From assembly GCA_022842065.1 (NCBI GenBank), contig JALHQH010000021.1, positions 62,001 to 126,000 on the forward strand: 64,000 bases of DNA. Direction: 5' to 3'. A model generated the notes under the pieces. The model made no database searches. It was not told where the DNA came from and was given only the letters and a program-made list of their open reading frames with translations. Within the stretch, counting starts at the first letter, position 1, and every line of letters starts with the position of its first letter. The DNA comes from Caldilineaceae bacterium. Its GTDB lineage: Bacteria; Chloroflexota; Anaerolineae; Caldilineales; Caldilineaceae. The position numbers and the translations under genes were made by a program. Shown piece after piece: positions 26,079-35,300 of this stretch.

Positions 26079-26678
26079 TTACTGGAGGTCGTAGACCGCT
26101 TCAATGTAAGCGGGGGTGGTGCGTTGGATGTTGAGCACAGCACCGGCCGGGGGCTTGATCTCGACCGAGAAGTCGGTGTTGATGCCCAGTGGGGTGGCGC
26201 TCATTGCGGTGACGGTCAACGGGACGGTAATCTCAGCCAGTTCGCCAGTTTCCAACAGATCGTCATCGTCATTTCTGACGCGCCATTCCAATGTCCACTC
26301 ATCAATGGGAACGATCTGGGTGGCGTCGCGGTAGTCGATGACCACAATCTTATCTTCCTCGCTCAAGTTAATCGGTTCGCCGCCGACCGCGTTCGAAACG
26401 GTGAAGATCAAGGTATCGATGGTCCCGGTCACGCCTTCAGTACTAGCAGTAGCAATCACGCTGCCCTTAATTTCCATCGAAGATTGCACATCCGACAGGC
26501 CGGCAAAGATGGCTTCCTTACCACGTTCGGTCGAAAAGGTACCGGCAGAGAGAATCGTAAAGGCAAAGACTGAGGCGACCACGACGAAGGCAATCAAAAT
26601 GATCGCGGTCTCCAAGGCGGTAATGCCATCCTCTTCGCGCACCACCCGCTGCATAAGGCGTTTCAAATACATTTTCAT
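26079..26678 (-). CDS. Archaellin (archaeal-type flagellin)
   Basis: About 199 residues from ATG 26678, with GGAG (rc of 26685-26688) six bases upstream; the frame reaches 26723 without a ribosome-binding site. The N-terminus is a class III signal peptide: a basic leader of about 18 residues ([17 protein letters not shown]) cut after Gly, then the hydrophobic helix [28 protein letters not shown]. The [20 protein letters not shown] core is nearly the archaeal archaellin consensus and differs from bacterial pilins, which have Phe-Thr-Leu-Ile-Glu. The rest is a beta-rich outer domain with Thr-rich strands. It would be the filament subunit, processed by an ArlK/PibD-type peptidase not found here. 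Only one archaellin gene is present. Confidence 0.92.
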   Translation of the reverse strand: MKMYLKRLMQRVVREEDGITALETAIILIAFVVVASVFAFTILSAGTFSTERGKEAIFAGLSDVQSSMEIKGSVIATASTEGVTGTIDTLIFTVSNAVGGEPINLSEEDKIVVIDYRDATQIVPIDEWTLEWRVRNDDDDLLETGELAEITVPLTVTAMSATPLGINTDFSVEIKPPAGAVLNIQRTTPAYIEAVYDLQ

Positions 26679-27230
26679 AGTACACTCCCATTCAGAATAG
26701 TTATAGGACAGATCCCACATCAAAGATTAGTAGTTGACATACTTACTTGAAATTTTGTTTAAACTAACTTTTCAGTAAGCTTGCTATCTTCTACCTTTCT
26801 ATCTAAGAAGACGGGAAAACCAAGGCGGGGATATGTGACAAAAGGTGTCACGTTATGCGTCAAACGCTGTGTCTTATTTCGGCCAAGATTAACAAGAGCT
26901 TACGGAATGTCTATTTTTATTTGTAGTTTTTGGGGTGATTGGGTGGACGGGAATGCGGTACCGCTATCTGTGGGGAAGAGTAAAGGAGCACAAAACCCCA
27001 GCAAATCAATGCTGGGTTAAAGAGAGGACAAGCGCTAGCGGTTGCAGATATACCCGTAAGGTATGGAGCAAACAACAACTAAGGCCATTGCAAGAAATAC
27101 CCACGGCATGTCCCCGGCACCGGCCAAAACCAATTTCGCTATCGAGGATGCGTGTGGCCGGTGCCGGGGACATGGGTAGTTAAATTTCTGGATTAGCCTA
27201 ACACCATCAAGAGTCACAAAAGACATAATG
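26679..27230. other. Upstream region of archaellin, with a family C palindrome
   Basis: About 550 bases without a convincing gene; short ORFs on both strands lack family likeness and start signals. The 100 bases nearest archaellin are A+T-rich and should hold its promoter. I could not identify a clear -35/-10 pair on the minus strand. A TTGACA at 26734-26739 points to the plus strand, where no gene follows. The palindrome at 27107-27174 is listed separately. Confidence 0.4.
27107..27174. repeat. Palindromic element, family C, copy 1
   Basis: Perfect 20-bp arms catgtccccggcaccggcca (27107-27126) and their complement (27155-27174) with a 28-base loop. The tccccggcac core recurs in a similar palindrome at 48212-48273. 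It lies behind the PilO-like gene (minus strand) and may serve as its terminator. Confidence 0.6.
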
Positions 27231-29735
27231 TTAAGGTATAAAAGCACCTTGTGCCTGGACCACAAAGGATGAGTAGTCAAAGTCATTGAACGTATTCATT
27301 GAATATATTACAGTCTGCCCGCTGGTAAGGCTAAGGGGAATGTCCACAGAATCAACATAAACAACATTACCATTATTATCGTAAAATGTAACAACAACTT
27401 CGGAAAAGGTGACCGGAATTTCATTGTCATTGCGTAGCTCACCATAAACTTCAACACCAGAATTGTTACGTACTAGCTGAGAAAGTACTGTCAAAGGGCG
27501 ATAGTTAAGCACAGATGAATTTTGATAGACTGGCACTAGTTCATAACGATCAATCGCATCTGGCGGATTTGATAAGATTATTTGAAAAGGATTATTTTGC
27601 CCTGGGGATGTCATGTCGAGCAGGGCATATGTGTCGCCGACCGCAATTAACTGATTGGCTGCATCAAAAAACTTCGCCTGAATTTGGGTAGAATAAACCG
27701 ACTGTGCACCAATATTTACAACTTCACCAACAACATATAATGCATCATACTGCATAAAACTTTGGCTACTCTTAACCAAGACAGCACCAGGTACCGGTAT
27801 AACAACTGATGTTGCGGTCGGTGTAGGGATAAAGGTCGGTGTCTGCGTTGGGGTCAGGGTCTCAGTCACTGTCGGCGTCAGCGTTGGGGTCGGCGTCTCG
27901 GTCACTGTCGGCGTCAGTGTGGGGGTTGGCGTTGCGGTCGGCACAGGCGTCGCGCTTGGCAACCCTGTCGCAGTCGGCACAGGCGTCGCGCTTGGTAACC
28001 CTGTCGCAGTCGGCACGGGTGTCGCCGACGGGAGCGTGGTCGGCACGTTTGTCGCGGTCGGCGGCAACGCGGTCGCCCCGGTGGGGCAGACCTCCAGCCG
28101 CACCTCGTCCAGGTAACGCCAAGTGCGCCCACCGTGGCCGTCGTTATAGACATTAAAATAGACAATCACACGCTGACCGCGGAAGGCGCTCAGATCGATG
28201 GCGCCTGGTTGCCAGCTCGTCTCATTGTGCCGCACCCGTTGCAACAGCGCCAAGACCTCGCCACCGGGACTTAAGAGCATCACCGCTTGATGATCCTCGG
28301 CACTGCTGGGCACGTGATTGACACCGGCCGCACTGCCATCCAACTGCCACCAACGGAGCACCGCCCCCGTTGCACTCGCCGGGATGAGCACTTCCTGCTG
28401 GATCGACGAATAGCTGGTGATCTGCGGGTCATAACCACCAGGCGGATTGCCCAGTTGCATGGCGAGTGCCCCACTGTAGCGCTGGTTGCTCAGTTGCGGC
28501 AAGAGCGCGTTCTCACCGCGTAGCCAGCCCCCAGCCCCTTCAAAATCACCGTTGAGCAGCAAATTATTACATCCAACCACTACCGTTGCTGTGATGGTTG
28601 GGCTGCTGGCAGGCGTTGTCGTGCCCACTGCGGTGGCTGTCGGTACACTGGTTAGTGGTGTGGCCGTCGCGGCCGTAGGGATAGTCGGCGCAGGTGTGGT
28701 CGTCGCCGTGGGCGGTATCACCCCTGTCGCCGTGGGTGATGGCAACGCCATTGGCGTAGTGGTCGCCGGCAGCGACGGCACGGGGGCAACTGGGGTCGCC
28801 AGCGGGATAAGGATCACAGCGCTGGTGGCAACGGGTGGCACCGCGGTGGCAGCACTCCCCGCCACCGGCGACCCAGCGGCACCGGGTGGCAACGGGGTAA
28901 AGGTGGGCAGGGGGAAGAGCAACACAGTGGAAATCACTGCGCCAGTACCGCTGATCGACCCGGTGGCGGTCGTCACCACCGCGTTGGTAATTGGTGCGGC
29001 CATACCGGCAACCGTGTTAGTCAGCGGCCCGGTGACCGCAGTTGTTACCGCTTGCACATACTCGCTTGTGTAGAGATTAATATTCATGGTGGCCGTGTGC
29101 AGCGGCGTGCTGCTGGTGCTCGTCGTACTGGCAGCGGCTGTACTCCGGCTGGTCGAGCGTGCGTTGGTCGTGGTCGCCTCCGTCGTGCTGGCAACGCCAA
29201 TCCGTAAGTTCGTCACAACAAAACCACTGCGTTTGCTCTCACGGATCAGCGCCACAAAGTTAATCAGTTGGCCCATCTGCCCCGTTGCCCGCAACCCCAG
29301 GGTACGCAAGCTATAGGCCGTGACCGTCGTCGTGGTCGCATCGACACTGGGCAGATTAGTCTGATTCTGTAACTCAACAATGGTCACGCCACTCGCCGCG
29401 GCATATTGGTAGAGCGCGTTGAGGGCATCCGCCGCCGCGGTTTCACTGAGAAAATTCGCCGCCGCCGTGGCAACCCGGGTCGCGGCCTGATCAATCTGGG
29501 CTTGTACGGCTAAGGGTGCAGCCGCTTGAGTCGCCTGCGCAGCTTGCAGCGCCCGATTCGCGGCCGGCAATTGGCCCAAGCGCGCGCTGCGCGCTTGAAC
29601 GGCGGGAATGATCGCGATGGCGGTCAGCAAACCAAAACAGAGGCCCAGCGTAGTGATCACCACCAAGGGTAAGAGCGCCATGAGCTTTGCTTGCGTCGGT
29701 AGATAGTCGCGCCAACGAGTTAGCGTACTGATCAT
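27231..29735 (-). CDS. PilO-like protein fused to a long extracytoplasmic Thr/Pro and beta-domain extension
   Basis: 834 residues. Residues 1-180 are PilO-like: a short cytoplasmic end, one membrane helix ([20 protein letters not shown]), a coiled Ala-rich helix and a ferredoxin-like ring domain ([20 protein letters not shown]). Unusually it continues with a Thr/Ser/Pro linker, a jelly-roll-like module ([17 protein letters not shown] ... [20 protein letters not shown]), a second linker with [12 protein letters not shown] repeated three times, and a C-terminal FxLYD-like domain pair ([23 protein letters not shown]). Ordinary PilO has about 200 residues. The module could bind wall or surface polymers. 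Two bases separate it from the PilN-like gene. No PilM, PilP or PilQ is nearby. Confidence 0.7.
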   Translation of the reverse strand: MISTLTRWRDYLPTQAKLMALLPLVVITTLGLCFGLLTAIAIIPAVQARSARLGQLPAANRALQAAQATQAAAPLAVQAQIDQAATRVATAAANFLSETAAADALNALYQYAAASGVTIVELQNQTNLPSVDATTTTVTAYSLRTLGLRATGQMGQLINFVALIRESKRSGFVVTNLRIGVASTTEATTTNARSTSRSTAAASTTSTSSTPLHTATMNINLYTSEYVQAVTTAVTGPLTNTVAGMAAPITNAVVTTATGSISGTGAVISTVLLFPLPTFTPLPPGAAGSPVAGSAATAVPPVATSAVILIPLATPVAPVPSLPATTTPMALPSPTATGVIPPTATTTPAPTIPTAATATPLTSVPTATAVGTTTPASSPTITATVVVGCNNLLLNGDFEGAGGWLRGENALLPQLSNQRYSGALAMQLGNPPGGYDPQITSYSSIQQEVLIPASATGAVLRWWQLDGSAAGVNHVPSSAEDHQAVMLLSPGGEVLALLQRVRHNETSWQPGAIDLSAFRGQRVIVYFNVYNDGHGGRTWRYLDEVRLEVCPTGATALPPTATNVPTTLPSATPVPTATGLPSATPVPTATGLPSATPVPTATPTPTLTPTVTETPTPTLTPTVTETLTPTQTPTFIPTPTATSVVIPVPGAVLVKSSQSFMQYDALYVVGEVVNIGAQSVYSTQIQAKFFDAANQLIAVGDTYALLDMTSPGQNNPFQIILSNPPDAIDRYELVPVYQNSSVLNYRPLTVLSQLVRNNSGVEVYGELRNDNEIPVTFSEVVVTFYDNNGNVVYVDSVDIPLSLTSGQTVIYSMNTFNDFDYSSFVVQAQGAFIP
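27935..28030 (-). repeat. Tandem 36-base coding repeat in the stalk of the PilO-like protein
   Basis: Two nearly exact 36-base units plus a partial third encode [12 protein letters not shown]. Copies differ by few bases, which suggests recent expansion or contraction. The stalk length is therefore likely to vary between strains. Confidence 0.6.
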
Positions 29736-29737
29736 GG

Positions 29738-30460
29738 TTACAGACTCAATTCCATGATGATCACAAACGCAACCGTCATCGCCGTCGCCGGCACTGACGG
29801 TACAACTGACGGTACGACTGACGGTACGACTGGCGTTGTGACTGACGACGCGCTGGGGGTCGGCGGGATGGGGGTCGGCGCGCTGGTGGCGGGCGGCAGA
29901 ACCTTGATCGACTGAATGACCACGCGCGTAAAACGGTCGGAGCTTTCCAGCATGCCCCGGTAACGGGTGACCACAGTACTATCGACCGCTTCACCATTTA
30001 GCGTAATGCGGTTGTTCTCTTGGATCAAATCAGTTAACACTAGTTGTGTACTATTATAATTGCCGACTTGGCTCATGACCACTGGCCAATCCACGCCAAC
30101 TGGTGGGCGCACCGCTTCTAATTCAGCCGCCAGCGCCAGGGTTTTGGTCAAAGTGGCCGTCAACGCCAGCACTTGCGCGCTGGGGGTCTCCAAGCGCGTT
30201 AGCGCCAGTTGGATGGATTGGAGTTCAGCTTCGATTTGGGCAACATCATCTTGCAAAGTCGTGGTGACCAGGATCAGGGTCAGCGTGAAGCCGGCCAGCC
30301 CCAGTGCGATCAACCAGAGGGTGACGGTTTGGCGCAAGGCACGCAACCCCTGAAGTTGGGCTTGGACCTCAGCGGGTGGCACCGCGGCTAACGAGGGGTC
30401 TAGGCGTAAATTAGCAGAAAGATCCGCCAGCGCTTCTGGGGCAGTTGTATCTAGTGACAT
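29738..30460 (-). CDS. PilN-like inner-membrane protein with Pro/Val repeat tail
   Basis: 240 residues. A cytoplasmic N-terminus is followed by one membrane helix (TLWLIALGLAGFTLTLILVTT), a coiled-coil (IEAELQSIQLALTRLETPSA) and a ferredoxin-like domain (GVDWPVVMSQVGNYNSTQLV; ITLNGEAVDSTVVTRYRGML) that fits the PilN/GspL-C (PF05137) plan. After the domain a low-complexity tail carries a 12-base tandem repeat coding VPSV, then a short hydrophobic end. It is coupled to the PilO-like gene. PilN and PilO usually form a dimer that aligns the pilus machine across the envelope. Here they sit directly upstream of archaellin and may instead serve the archaellum (inference). Confidence 0.7.
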   Translation of the reverse strand: MSLDTTAPEALADLSANLRLDPSLAAVPPAEVQAQLQGLRALRQTVTLWLIALGLAGFTLTLILVTTTLQDDVAQIEAELQSIQLALTRLETPSAQVLALTATLTKTLALAAELEAVRPPVGVDWPVVMSQVGNYNSTQLVLTDLIQENNRITLNGEAVDSTVVTRYRGMLESSDRFTRVVIQSIKVLPPATSAPTPIPPTPSASSVTTPVVPSVVPSVVPSVPATAMTVAFVIIMELSL

Positions 30461-30819
30461 ACAGTTACTTTCCCTCTTCCTTGTGGGTAAAGGTAAGCCC
30501 AGAGGCGGAGCGGGGCACAGACAACGGGCAGCAAAGAGGGCGACCGCCGTCAGGGCGTCGCGTAGTCAAGTAGTCGCGTGGTCATGTGGACGTGTAGTCG
30601 CGCCCACATGACCACGCGTCGATTTTCCCATTAAGCAGTCACCACTCTGCTTTAACTGACGTTCAGTTGTAAAAAAAGTTACGTTAATGACATGAAGGAA
30701 AGCTAAAGATACACAGAGGCCGCATTCTCTAATGTGGTGCCTGTCCGACCCAAACGGCGTTAGAGAACGCCACTTGTGCGCTTGACAGATATTATTTTTC
30801 CGCAATGGCCTAAGTAAGG
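30461..30819. other. Gap with family B repeat (copy 2)
   Basis: About 360 bases without a gene. A perfect 15-bp inverted repeat, cgcgtggtcatgtgg (30575-30589) with its complement at 30604-30618, is built from the same gtggtc/gtagtcgcg units as the repeats near 25.8 kb and 39.7 kb. A smaller 8-bp pair (ttctctaa/ttagagaa) lies at about 30730-30775. Probably the promoter region of the PilN/PilO genes and the end of the methyltransferase unit. Confidence 0.5.
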
Positions 30820-31650
30820 TTAAAGATGGGTTTTGGTTAATGTATAGACGATCGGGCACAACTTGCCCAACATCTGATAGACGCCCCAGTAGCAATTGGC
30901 CAGCTCGACTTCGTAGAGGGTGCGGCCTAGTTGTTCGATGTATTGGTTCCGGCACCGACGCAGGCGCGCCAGGTGTAAAAGCTGGTGTGAGGTCGTGGCC
31001 GTGCCATCCTCTTCCCAGGCTTCACGCCACTCGCTGTTGATGGGGTCCTTTTCAATAATCTCAAAGCCAGCGCGTTTTACCACCTCTTCAAAATAGGCGG
31101 ATGACATATTGGCGGCGACAATCGCTAACGGTGGATAGAGCCGCATTGCTTCCACCGGTTCAAGCAGATCGGTGGCAAAGGTCTGGTAAACGATCATCTT
31201 GCCCCGCTGACGCAGCACCCGCGCACACTCGAGCAACCCTTTGCGCAGATCGGGCACATGATTCAAAACATCACGACACCAGATATAGTCAAAGTCACCA
31301 CTGCGCGCCGGAATCGCTTCAATCTTACCTTTGCTGATCTTGATACTTTCACTCAGGTTGTGGCGCGCGATCATCTGGGCCGCCTGTGTTAGATGATCAG
31401 CCACTGGGTCAATGCCAAGGGCCGTACAGTGAAACCGTTGGACAAGGGTACAGGTGTGGCGCGCATCACGACAACCCACGTCCAGCAGACGGTGGATCTT
31501 TTTCAGGCCCAATGCTTCCATTTTGTCGTAAAGCATAGTGGCAGAGCGAGGATGCAGGCTTTGATTTAGGATGGCATCAATGGTAGCGTCGTCAAGCGTG
31601 CTGTCGCTATAAATCTCCTCGACAGTGAGGGGGAGGGAGCTTTCTGACAT
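30820..31650 (-). CDS. Class I SAM-dependent methyltransferase
   Basis: 276 residues. The Rossmann motif I reads RLLDVGCRDARHTC (about residues 53-66). Motif II has the acidic residue in ALGIDPVADH, and motif III/IV is FDYIWCRDVLNHVPDLRKGL with the post-motif VLRQRGKMIVYQ. The N-terminal 50 residues are helical and the C-terminal part probably caps the substrate site. The substrate is unknown. It lies about 40 bases downstream of a glycosyltransferase gene on the same strand, so the two may form one unit, perhaps acting on a glycolipid or pigment. Confidence 0.87.
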   Translation of the reverse strand: MSESSLPLTVEEIYSDSTLDDATIDAILNQSLHPRSATMLYDKMEALGLKKIHRLLDVGCRDARHTCTLVQRFHCTALGIDPVADHLTQAAQMIARHNLSESIKISKGKIEAIPARSGDFDYIWCRDVLNHVPDLRKGLLECARVLRQRGKMIVYQTFATDLLEPVEAMRLYPPLAIVAANMSSAYFEEVVKRAGFEIIEKDPINSEWREAWEEDGTATTSHQLLHLARLRRCRNQYIEQLGRTLYEVELANCYWGVYQMLGKLCPIVYTLTKTHL

Positions 31651-31689
31651 GAGTTATTCTCGTAAGCGATCGTTGGTGACCAAGTGCGA

Positions 31690-32646
31690 TTAATCTGGTT
31701 CAATAAAGCCATAGGCGTGAGAAACAATATAAAGGGGTCGACCCTTCACTTCATCATAGATGCGGCCCAGATATTCACCGATAATCCCCAAGACAATCAG
31801 TTGAATGCTACCAAGAAAGAGAACGCTAACCAGCGTGGTGGCCTGGCCTAGGAAAAAACTACTGCCGGAGAGCCGGAGAAAAATGGTGAGAAAAATTCCA
31901 ACCAAACTGATCAAAGCCAGGGCAAAGCCTAAATAAGTGGCTAATTGTAAGGGCAAGTAACTAAAGCCAGTAATGGCCGTCAAAGCCAGGCGCACCATCT
32001 TGCGCAAGGGATAACCGGTTTCACCGGCGTAGCGCTCGGCCCGCTCATATTCAACCCCGGTTTGGCGGAAGCCAACCCAACTGCTTAGCCCCCGCATAAA
32101 GCGATGCTTTTCGCGCAATTGGCGCATGGCCAGCACCACGCGGCGATCCATCAGCCGAAAGTCGCCCGTATCCACCGGAATTTCAACATCCGTGATCTGG
32201 CGAAGGATCCGATAGAAATATTTCGCAGTAGTCAGTTTGAACCAGGTTTCGCCCTGGCGTTTGGCCCGCATGGCATAGATCACCTCATAGCCTTCACGCC
32301 ACTGCTCGATCATCTCGAGCACCACTTCAGGGGGATCCTGCAGATCGGCATCCATGACAATCACGGCATCACCTTCGGCAAAATCAGCACCAGCGGTAAT
32401 TGCCACCTGATGGCCAAAGTTGCGACTAAAATCGATCACCTTCACCCGTGGATCTTGTGCATGCAGATCGATCAACATTTGCAGTGAGCGGTCGCGGCTG
32501 CCATCATTTACACAAATCAGCTCCCAAGATTCTCCCGCCCGCGTCATCACGTCCACGACACGACGATAGAGTTCTGGAATGACCTGTTCTTCATTCCAGA
32601 TGGGCACAACGATGGAGAATACTGGGCGAGCAACATGTTTTTGCAT
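31690..32646 (-). CDS. GT2 polyprenyl-phosphate glycosyltransferase (GtrB/DPM1-like)
   Basis: 318 residues. The N-terminal GT-A domain has [19 protein letters not shown], the metal/nucleotide Asp motif [15 protein letters not shown] and the acceptor loop [13 protein letters not shown]. Two C-terminal membrane helices ([40 protein letters not shown]) end in [14 protein letters not shown], the characteristic GtrB/ArnC-like tail. It would load a sugar from a nucleotide donor onto undecaprenyl phosphate on the cytoplasmic face. That product is the kind of donor used by the GT39 enzyme near 9 kb, although they are not linked. Confidence 0.92.
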   Translation of the reverse strand: MQKHVARPVFSIVVPIWNEEQVIPELYRRVVDVMTRAGESWELICVNDGSRDRSLQMLIDLHAQDPRVKVIDFSRNFGHQVAITAGADFAEGDAVIVMDADLQDPPEVVLEMIEQWREGYEVIYAMRAKRQGETWFKLTTAKYFYRILRQITDVEIPVDTGDFRLMDRRVVLAMRQLREKHRFMRGLSSWVGFRQTGVEYERAERYAGETGYPLRKMVRLALTAITGFSYLPLQLATYLGFALALISLVGIFLTIFLRLSGSSFFLGQATTLVSVLFLGSIQLIVLGIIGEYLGRIYDEVKGRPLYIVSHAYGFIEPD

Positions 32647-32836
32647 GGCAATATCCTACTCGAAAAGCTGTAGTTGGTCAAACAAATGATAGGGTAGCAA
32701 CTTTTTTGAAAGCTCGCTGTAAGCTTGTGGGATGGCCTAATTTCCGGAAACCGTAAGCTATTTTGGCTAAGCAGTGTGCGGCGACCCACCCAAGCCAGCA
32801 AGTGCTTAGCCAAGCCCGGCAGCGCGCGCGCGCCAT

Positions 32837-33622
32837 TCACGCCACCGAATCTGAATCCCTCACGCGCAGTGGATAAAGTTTAACGCGGCAATCAGGGCAG
32901 ATACTGTGGCTAAATTCGACACCAGCATGGTCGCGCATATAACTTTCCACCTGGTGCCAATAACCGCCATCATCGCGGATCTTTTTGCACGAAGCACAGA
33001 TCGGGAGCAGATCACGTAAGGTCTTGACTTGCTGGAGTGCCATTTCGAGCGCTGATTTTTCGGCAGCGAGTTGATCATAATAATGTTGACGCGCCGCCTC
33101 TAGCCCATACGCAAGGACCGAAACTAAGGTATACGAGACCATAAAGCGGATCCCTGTATGGGGTGAATAATCATAGGAACCTAGATTAAAGATGGTTAAT
33201 AAGAGGCCAATTACCCAAGAGCTGAGCACCCAAAGGAACCCCTCCCCGCTGCCTAAAAGAAAAAATGAGGCAAGCGGGTGAAAATAAAACCACACATAAC
33301 CAACCTCATAGCCGGCCCCCGTGGCCACGACATGGCTCAGTAAGAGCAGCGCGACGGCAATCCCACCACGGTAAAAAACGTGTAAATGGTGGACATAGCG
33401 CAAAGCGATCAAAATGGTGACACTGACGCAGGTGGTCAAGAAGAGCAGATAGACCGCTAGGGTCAGACCGTTGTTGACGAGATTCCACAGGCCAAAGCTG
33501 AGCGTTATCGGGATTGCAGTCCCCAGAAAGATCACCAAAAAGATGCGTTTCCGCCGCTCATCAACAGGCAGATTGGGGCGCGCGATAAATTTTTCCAAGG
33601 TCCTAAAGAGAAACCCTTGCAT
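32837..33622 (-). CDS. Membrane protein with C-terminal Cys4 motif seen in bacterial sensors
   Basis: 261 residues. Six or so hydrophobic segments (residues about 28-175) are followed by a short coiled coil and then LLPICASCKKIRDDGGYW plus FSHSICPDC, a conserved Cys-x2-Cys ... Cys-x2-Cys segment. The same segment ends many PAS and receiver-type signalling proteins and probably binds a metal. No kinase, GGDEF or DNA-binding domain is present, so the output is unclear. It may sense membrane state or redox and signal through partners. It is followed on the same strand by the GT2/methyltransferase pair, with 190 bases between. Confidence 0.8.
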   Translation of the reverse strand: MQGFLFRTLEKFIARPNLPVDERRKRIFLVIFLGTAIPITLSFGLWNLVNNGLTLAVYLLFLTTCVSVTILIALRYVHHLHVFYRGGIAVALLLLSHVVATGAGYEVGYVWFYFHPLASFFLLGSGEGFLWVLSSWVIGLLLTIFNLGSYDYSPHTGIRFMVSYTLVSVLAYGLEAARQHYYDQLAAEKSALEMALQQVKTLRDLLPICASCKKIRDDGGYWHQVESYMRDHAGVEFSHSICPDCRVKLYPLRVRDSDSVA

Positions 33623-33872
33623 AGTTTTTTCTGCTTTCAGTATTCGACAAACAGGCTATTATTTGCAGGGTTAACTTACATTTATGTCAGTATAACACAG
33701 GCAAGATCGCAAGGCTATCTGGTATAGCAGCGATCTGAGCCGAGTTGCTTTACCAGACGAATTTATCATATTTTCAATGGGAATTGTCTTGTGATAAGCT
33801 AAACCAAAGCGGATGCGCTTTCGCGCAAGCTTCAAGTCTATTAATCAGATACCCAAATGCCAGGAGTAAACT
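33623..33872. other. Divergent intergenic region
   Basis: 250 bases, A+T-rich, between the divergent Cys4 membrane-protein gene and the ceramidase-like gene. No gene or strong repeat seen. AGGAG at 33862-33866 is the ribosome-binding site of the GTG start at 33873. Confidence 0.4.
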
Positions 33873-35147
33873 GTGCAAGTTGGATTTGCGGAAATTGTGA
33901 TCACGCCGCCAGATGCCACCTGTTTGTTGGCCGGCTATGCGCTCTATCCCGCCACCGGCGTCCACGACGACCTCTATGCAAATGCCGTCTACTTACAGGA
34001 CGAGCAGCAGTGCGCGTTACTCGTAAGTTTTGATCTGCTGGCGATGGAAGCGCCGTTAATCGCACGGTTGAAGCAGGCGATCACAGCCGTACTCGCCGTT
34101 GGTCCCAGCGCAATCTTCTTTACCTGTACCCATACCCACGAAGGGCCGGAAGTGCGCGAGCGCAAATTCCGTGACCGCTGGTATGGCGAAGCGCGGCCCG
34201 CATACTTAGATGGCTATCTTACCTTCCTGGCGGAAAAAACGGCAACGGTTGCCCAAATGGCCGCCGCGCAGGCGCAGGCATGTGATCTGCTGGTCAACCG
34301 TGCCTATGTCGATGAGAATATGAACCGGCGCTTTTTCCTCAGCGATGAACGCTACCTGAGCATCCCCGGCAACAAACAGTTGGTGCCGATTGCGCCCGAA
34401 CATACCGACAAGGAGTTGGGTATTCTGGCCTTTTGCCCCCGTGGCTCGCGTCGGCCCTTTGGGTTGATCGTCAACTACACCATGCACCCGTTGACAGCCG
34501 GCCACGTCTCGTCGCTGCTCAGTGCCGATGTGCCAGGGGTTGTGCGCGAGCTGATCAAGGAGAGCATGGACTGCGTGCCCTGTTATATCACCGGCGCAAC
34601 TGGCGATAATCACCCCAAAGCACCCGAAGCTGGTTTTGCCGAAACGCAACGGGTCGGCCAGGTATTGGCGACGGAGACGATCAAACGGTGCTTTGATGCG
34701 ATGCAGGTGAAGGAGCCGTTGAAGTTGCGCACGCTGACGCGCACCGTGCCCTTGCGCTTGCGCACACGGGCCGACTTTGAAAAGTTGCCCCTGGATGACG
34801 AAGGGGCAGCCGCGATCGAGGGCAATTTTGTGCGCGTCGAAATACCGGGGGCGTTGATCGATGTCGAGTTTTCCCTGCTGGCGATTGGCCCGGTGCTGCT
34901 GATTGGCGTGCCCGGTGAATTGGTGGCCGAGTTAGGCAGCGTCCTCAAATGGTTTTCGCCCTTTAAGCGCACCTATATCATGTACCAGGCGACCGACAGC
35001 CTCGACTATATTGCTCACCCCAATGCTTATCTGTGGGGCGGCTTTGAAACCTTCTGCGCCCAACTGTCACCGACAGCAGTGCGCCCGCTGATCAACGCGA
35101 TTCTTGACGCCGCCGAGGAGATTAGCGACTATCCGTGGCGGGCGTGA
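33873..35147 (+). CDS. Neutral/alkaline ceramidase-like protein (N-terminal-domain family)
   Basis: 424 residues with a GTG start and AGGAG six bases upstream. It begins VGFAEIVITPPDATCLLAGY, the ITP-type opening of the neutral ceramidase N-terminal domain family. Zinc-ligand motifs are visible: FTCTHTHEGPE (about residues 85-95), NYTMHPLTAG, and GATGDNHPK with the family GD-x-NP-like pattern. There is no signal peptide, so it is probably cytoplasmic, unlike secreted ceramidases. Many such shorter homologues occur next to carbohydrate genes and their substrate is not established; ceramide is only one possibility. The neighbour is a convergent GH31 gene. Confidence 0.8.
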   Translation: MQVGFAEIVITPPDATCLLAGYALYPATGVHDDLYANAVYLQDEQQCALLVSFDLLAMEAPLIARLKQAITAVLAVGPSAIFFTCTHTHEGPEVRERKFRDRWYGEARPAYLDGYLTFLAEKTATVAQMAAAQAQACDLLVNRAYVDENMNRRFFLSDERYLSIPGNKQLVPIAPEHTDKELGILAFCPRGSRRPFGLIVNYTMHPLTAGHVSSLLSADVPGVVRELIKESMDCVPCYITGATGDNHPKAPEAGFAETQRVGQVLATETIKRCFDAMQVKEPLKLRTLTRTVPLRLRTRADFEKLPLDDEGAAAIEGNFVRVEIPGALIDVEFSLLAIGPVLLIGVPGELVAELGSVLKWFSPFKRTYIMYQATDSLDYIAHPNAYLWGGFETFCAQLSPTAVRPLINAILDAAEEISDYPWRA

Positions 35148-35167
35148 TCCACGAAGAGAGCCGAAGC

Positions 35168-35253
35168 CGTAGGTCAGCGCCGCCGGCGTGACGCTCCGCT
35201 TGCCTAACTATTGGCTGGAAACGAAACTGTCACGCCGGCGGCGCTGACCTACG
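35168..35253. terminator. Perfect 25-bp inverted repeat between convergent genes
   Basis: Arms at 35168-35192 (cgtaggtcagcgccgccggc then gtgac) and 35229-35253 are perfectly complementary over 25 bases, with a 36-base loop. It lies between the 3' ends of the ceramidase-like and GH31 genes. There is no T run, so it may be a bidirectional terminator or a palindromic repeat element. Confidence 0.65.
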
Positions 35254-35300
35254 AATAGTGCCAGGGTTCTATTCCTCAATTTAAATGAGCCAGATGCGCT

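Noticed and set aside
18393..26678. Reading the minus-strand cluster as a Tad pilus or type II secretion operon.
   Set aside because: ArlI and ArlJ alone would allow this, but ArlH (KaiC-like), ArlF/G-like proteins and an archaellin-type subunit are not part of those systems.
26734..26763. TTGACA with TTTAAA 18 bases on, looking like a sigma-70 promoter on the plus strand.
   Set aside because: No plus-strand gene follows; only a short unsupported ORF at 26781-27020. It may be chance in an A+T-rich promoter region.
28486..29073. 195-codon Val/Gly-rich ORF on the plus strand.
   Set aside because: Shadow of the Thr/Pro linker in the PilO-like gene.
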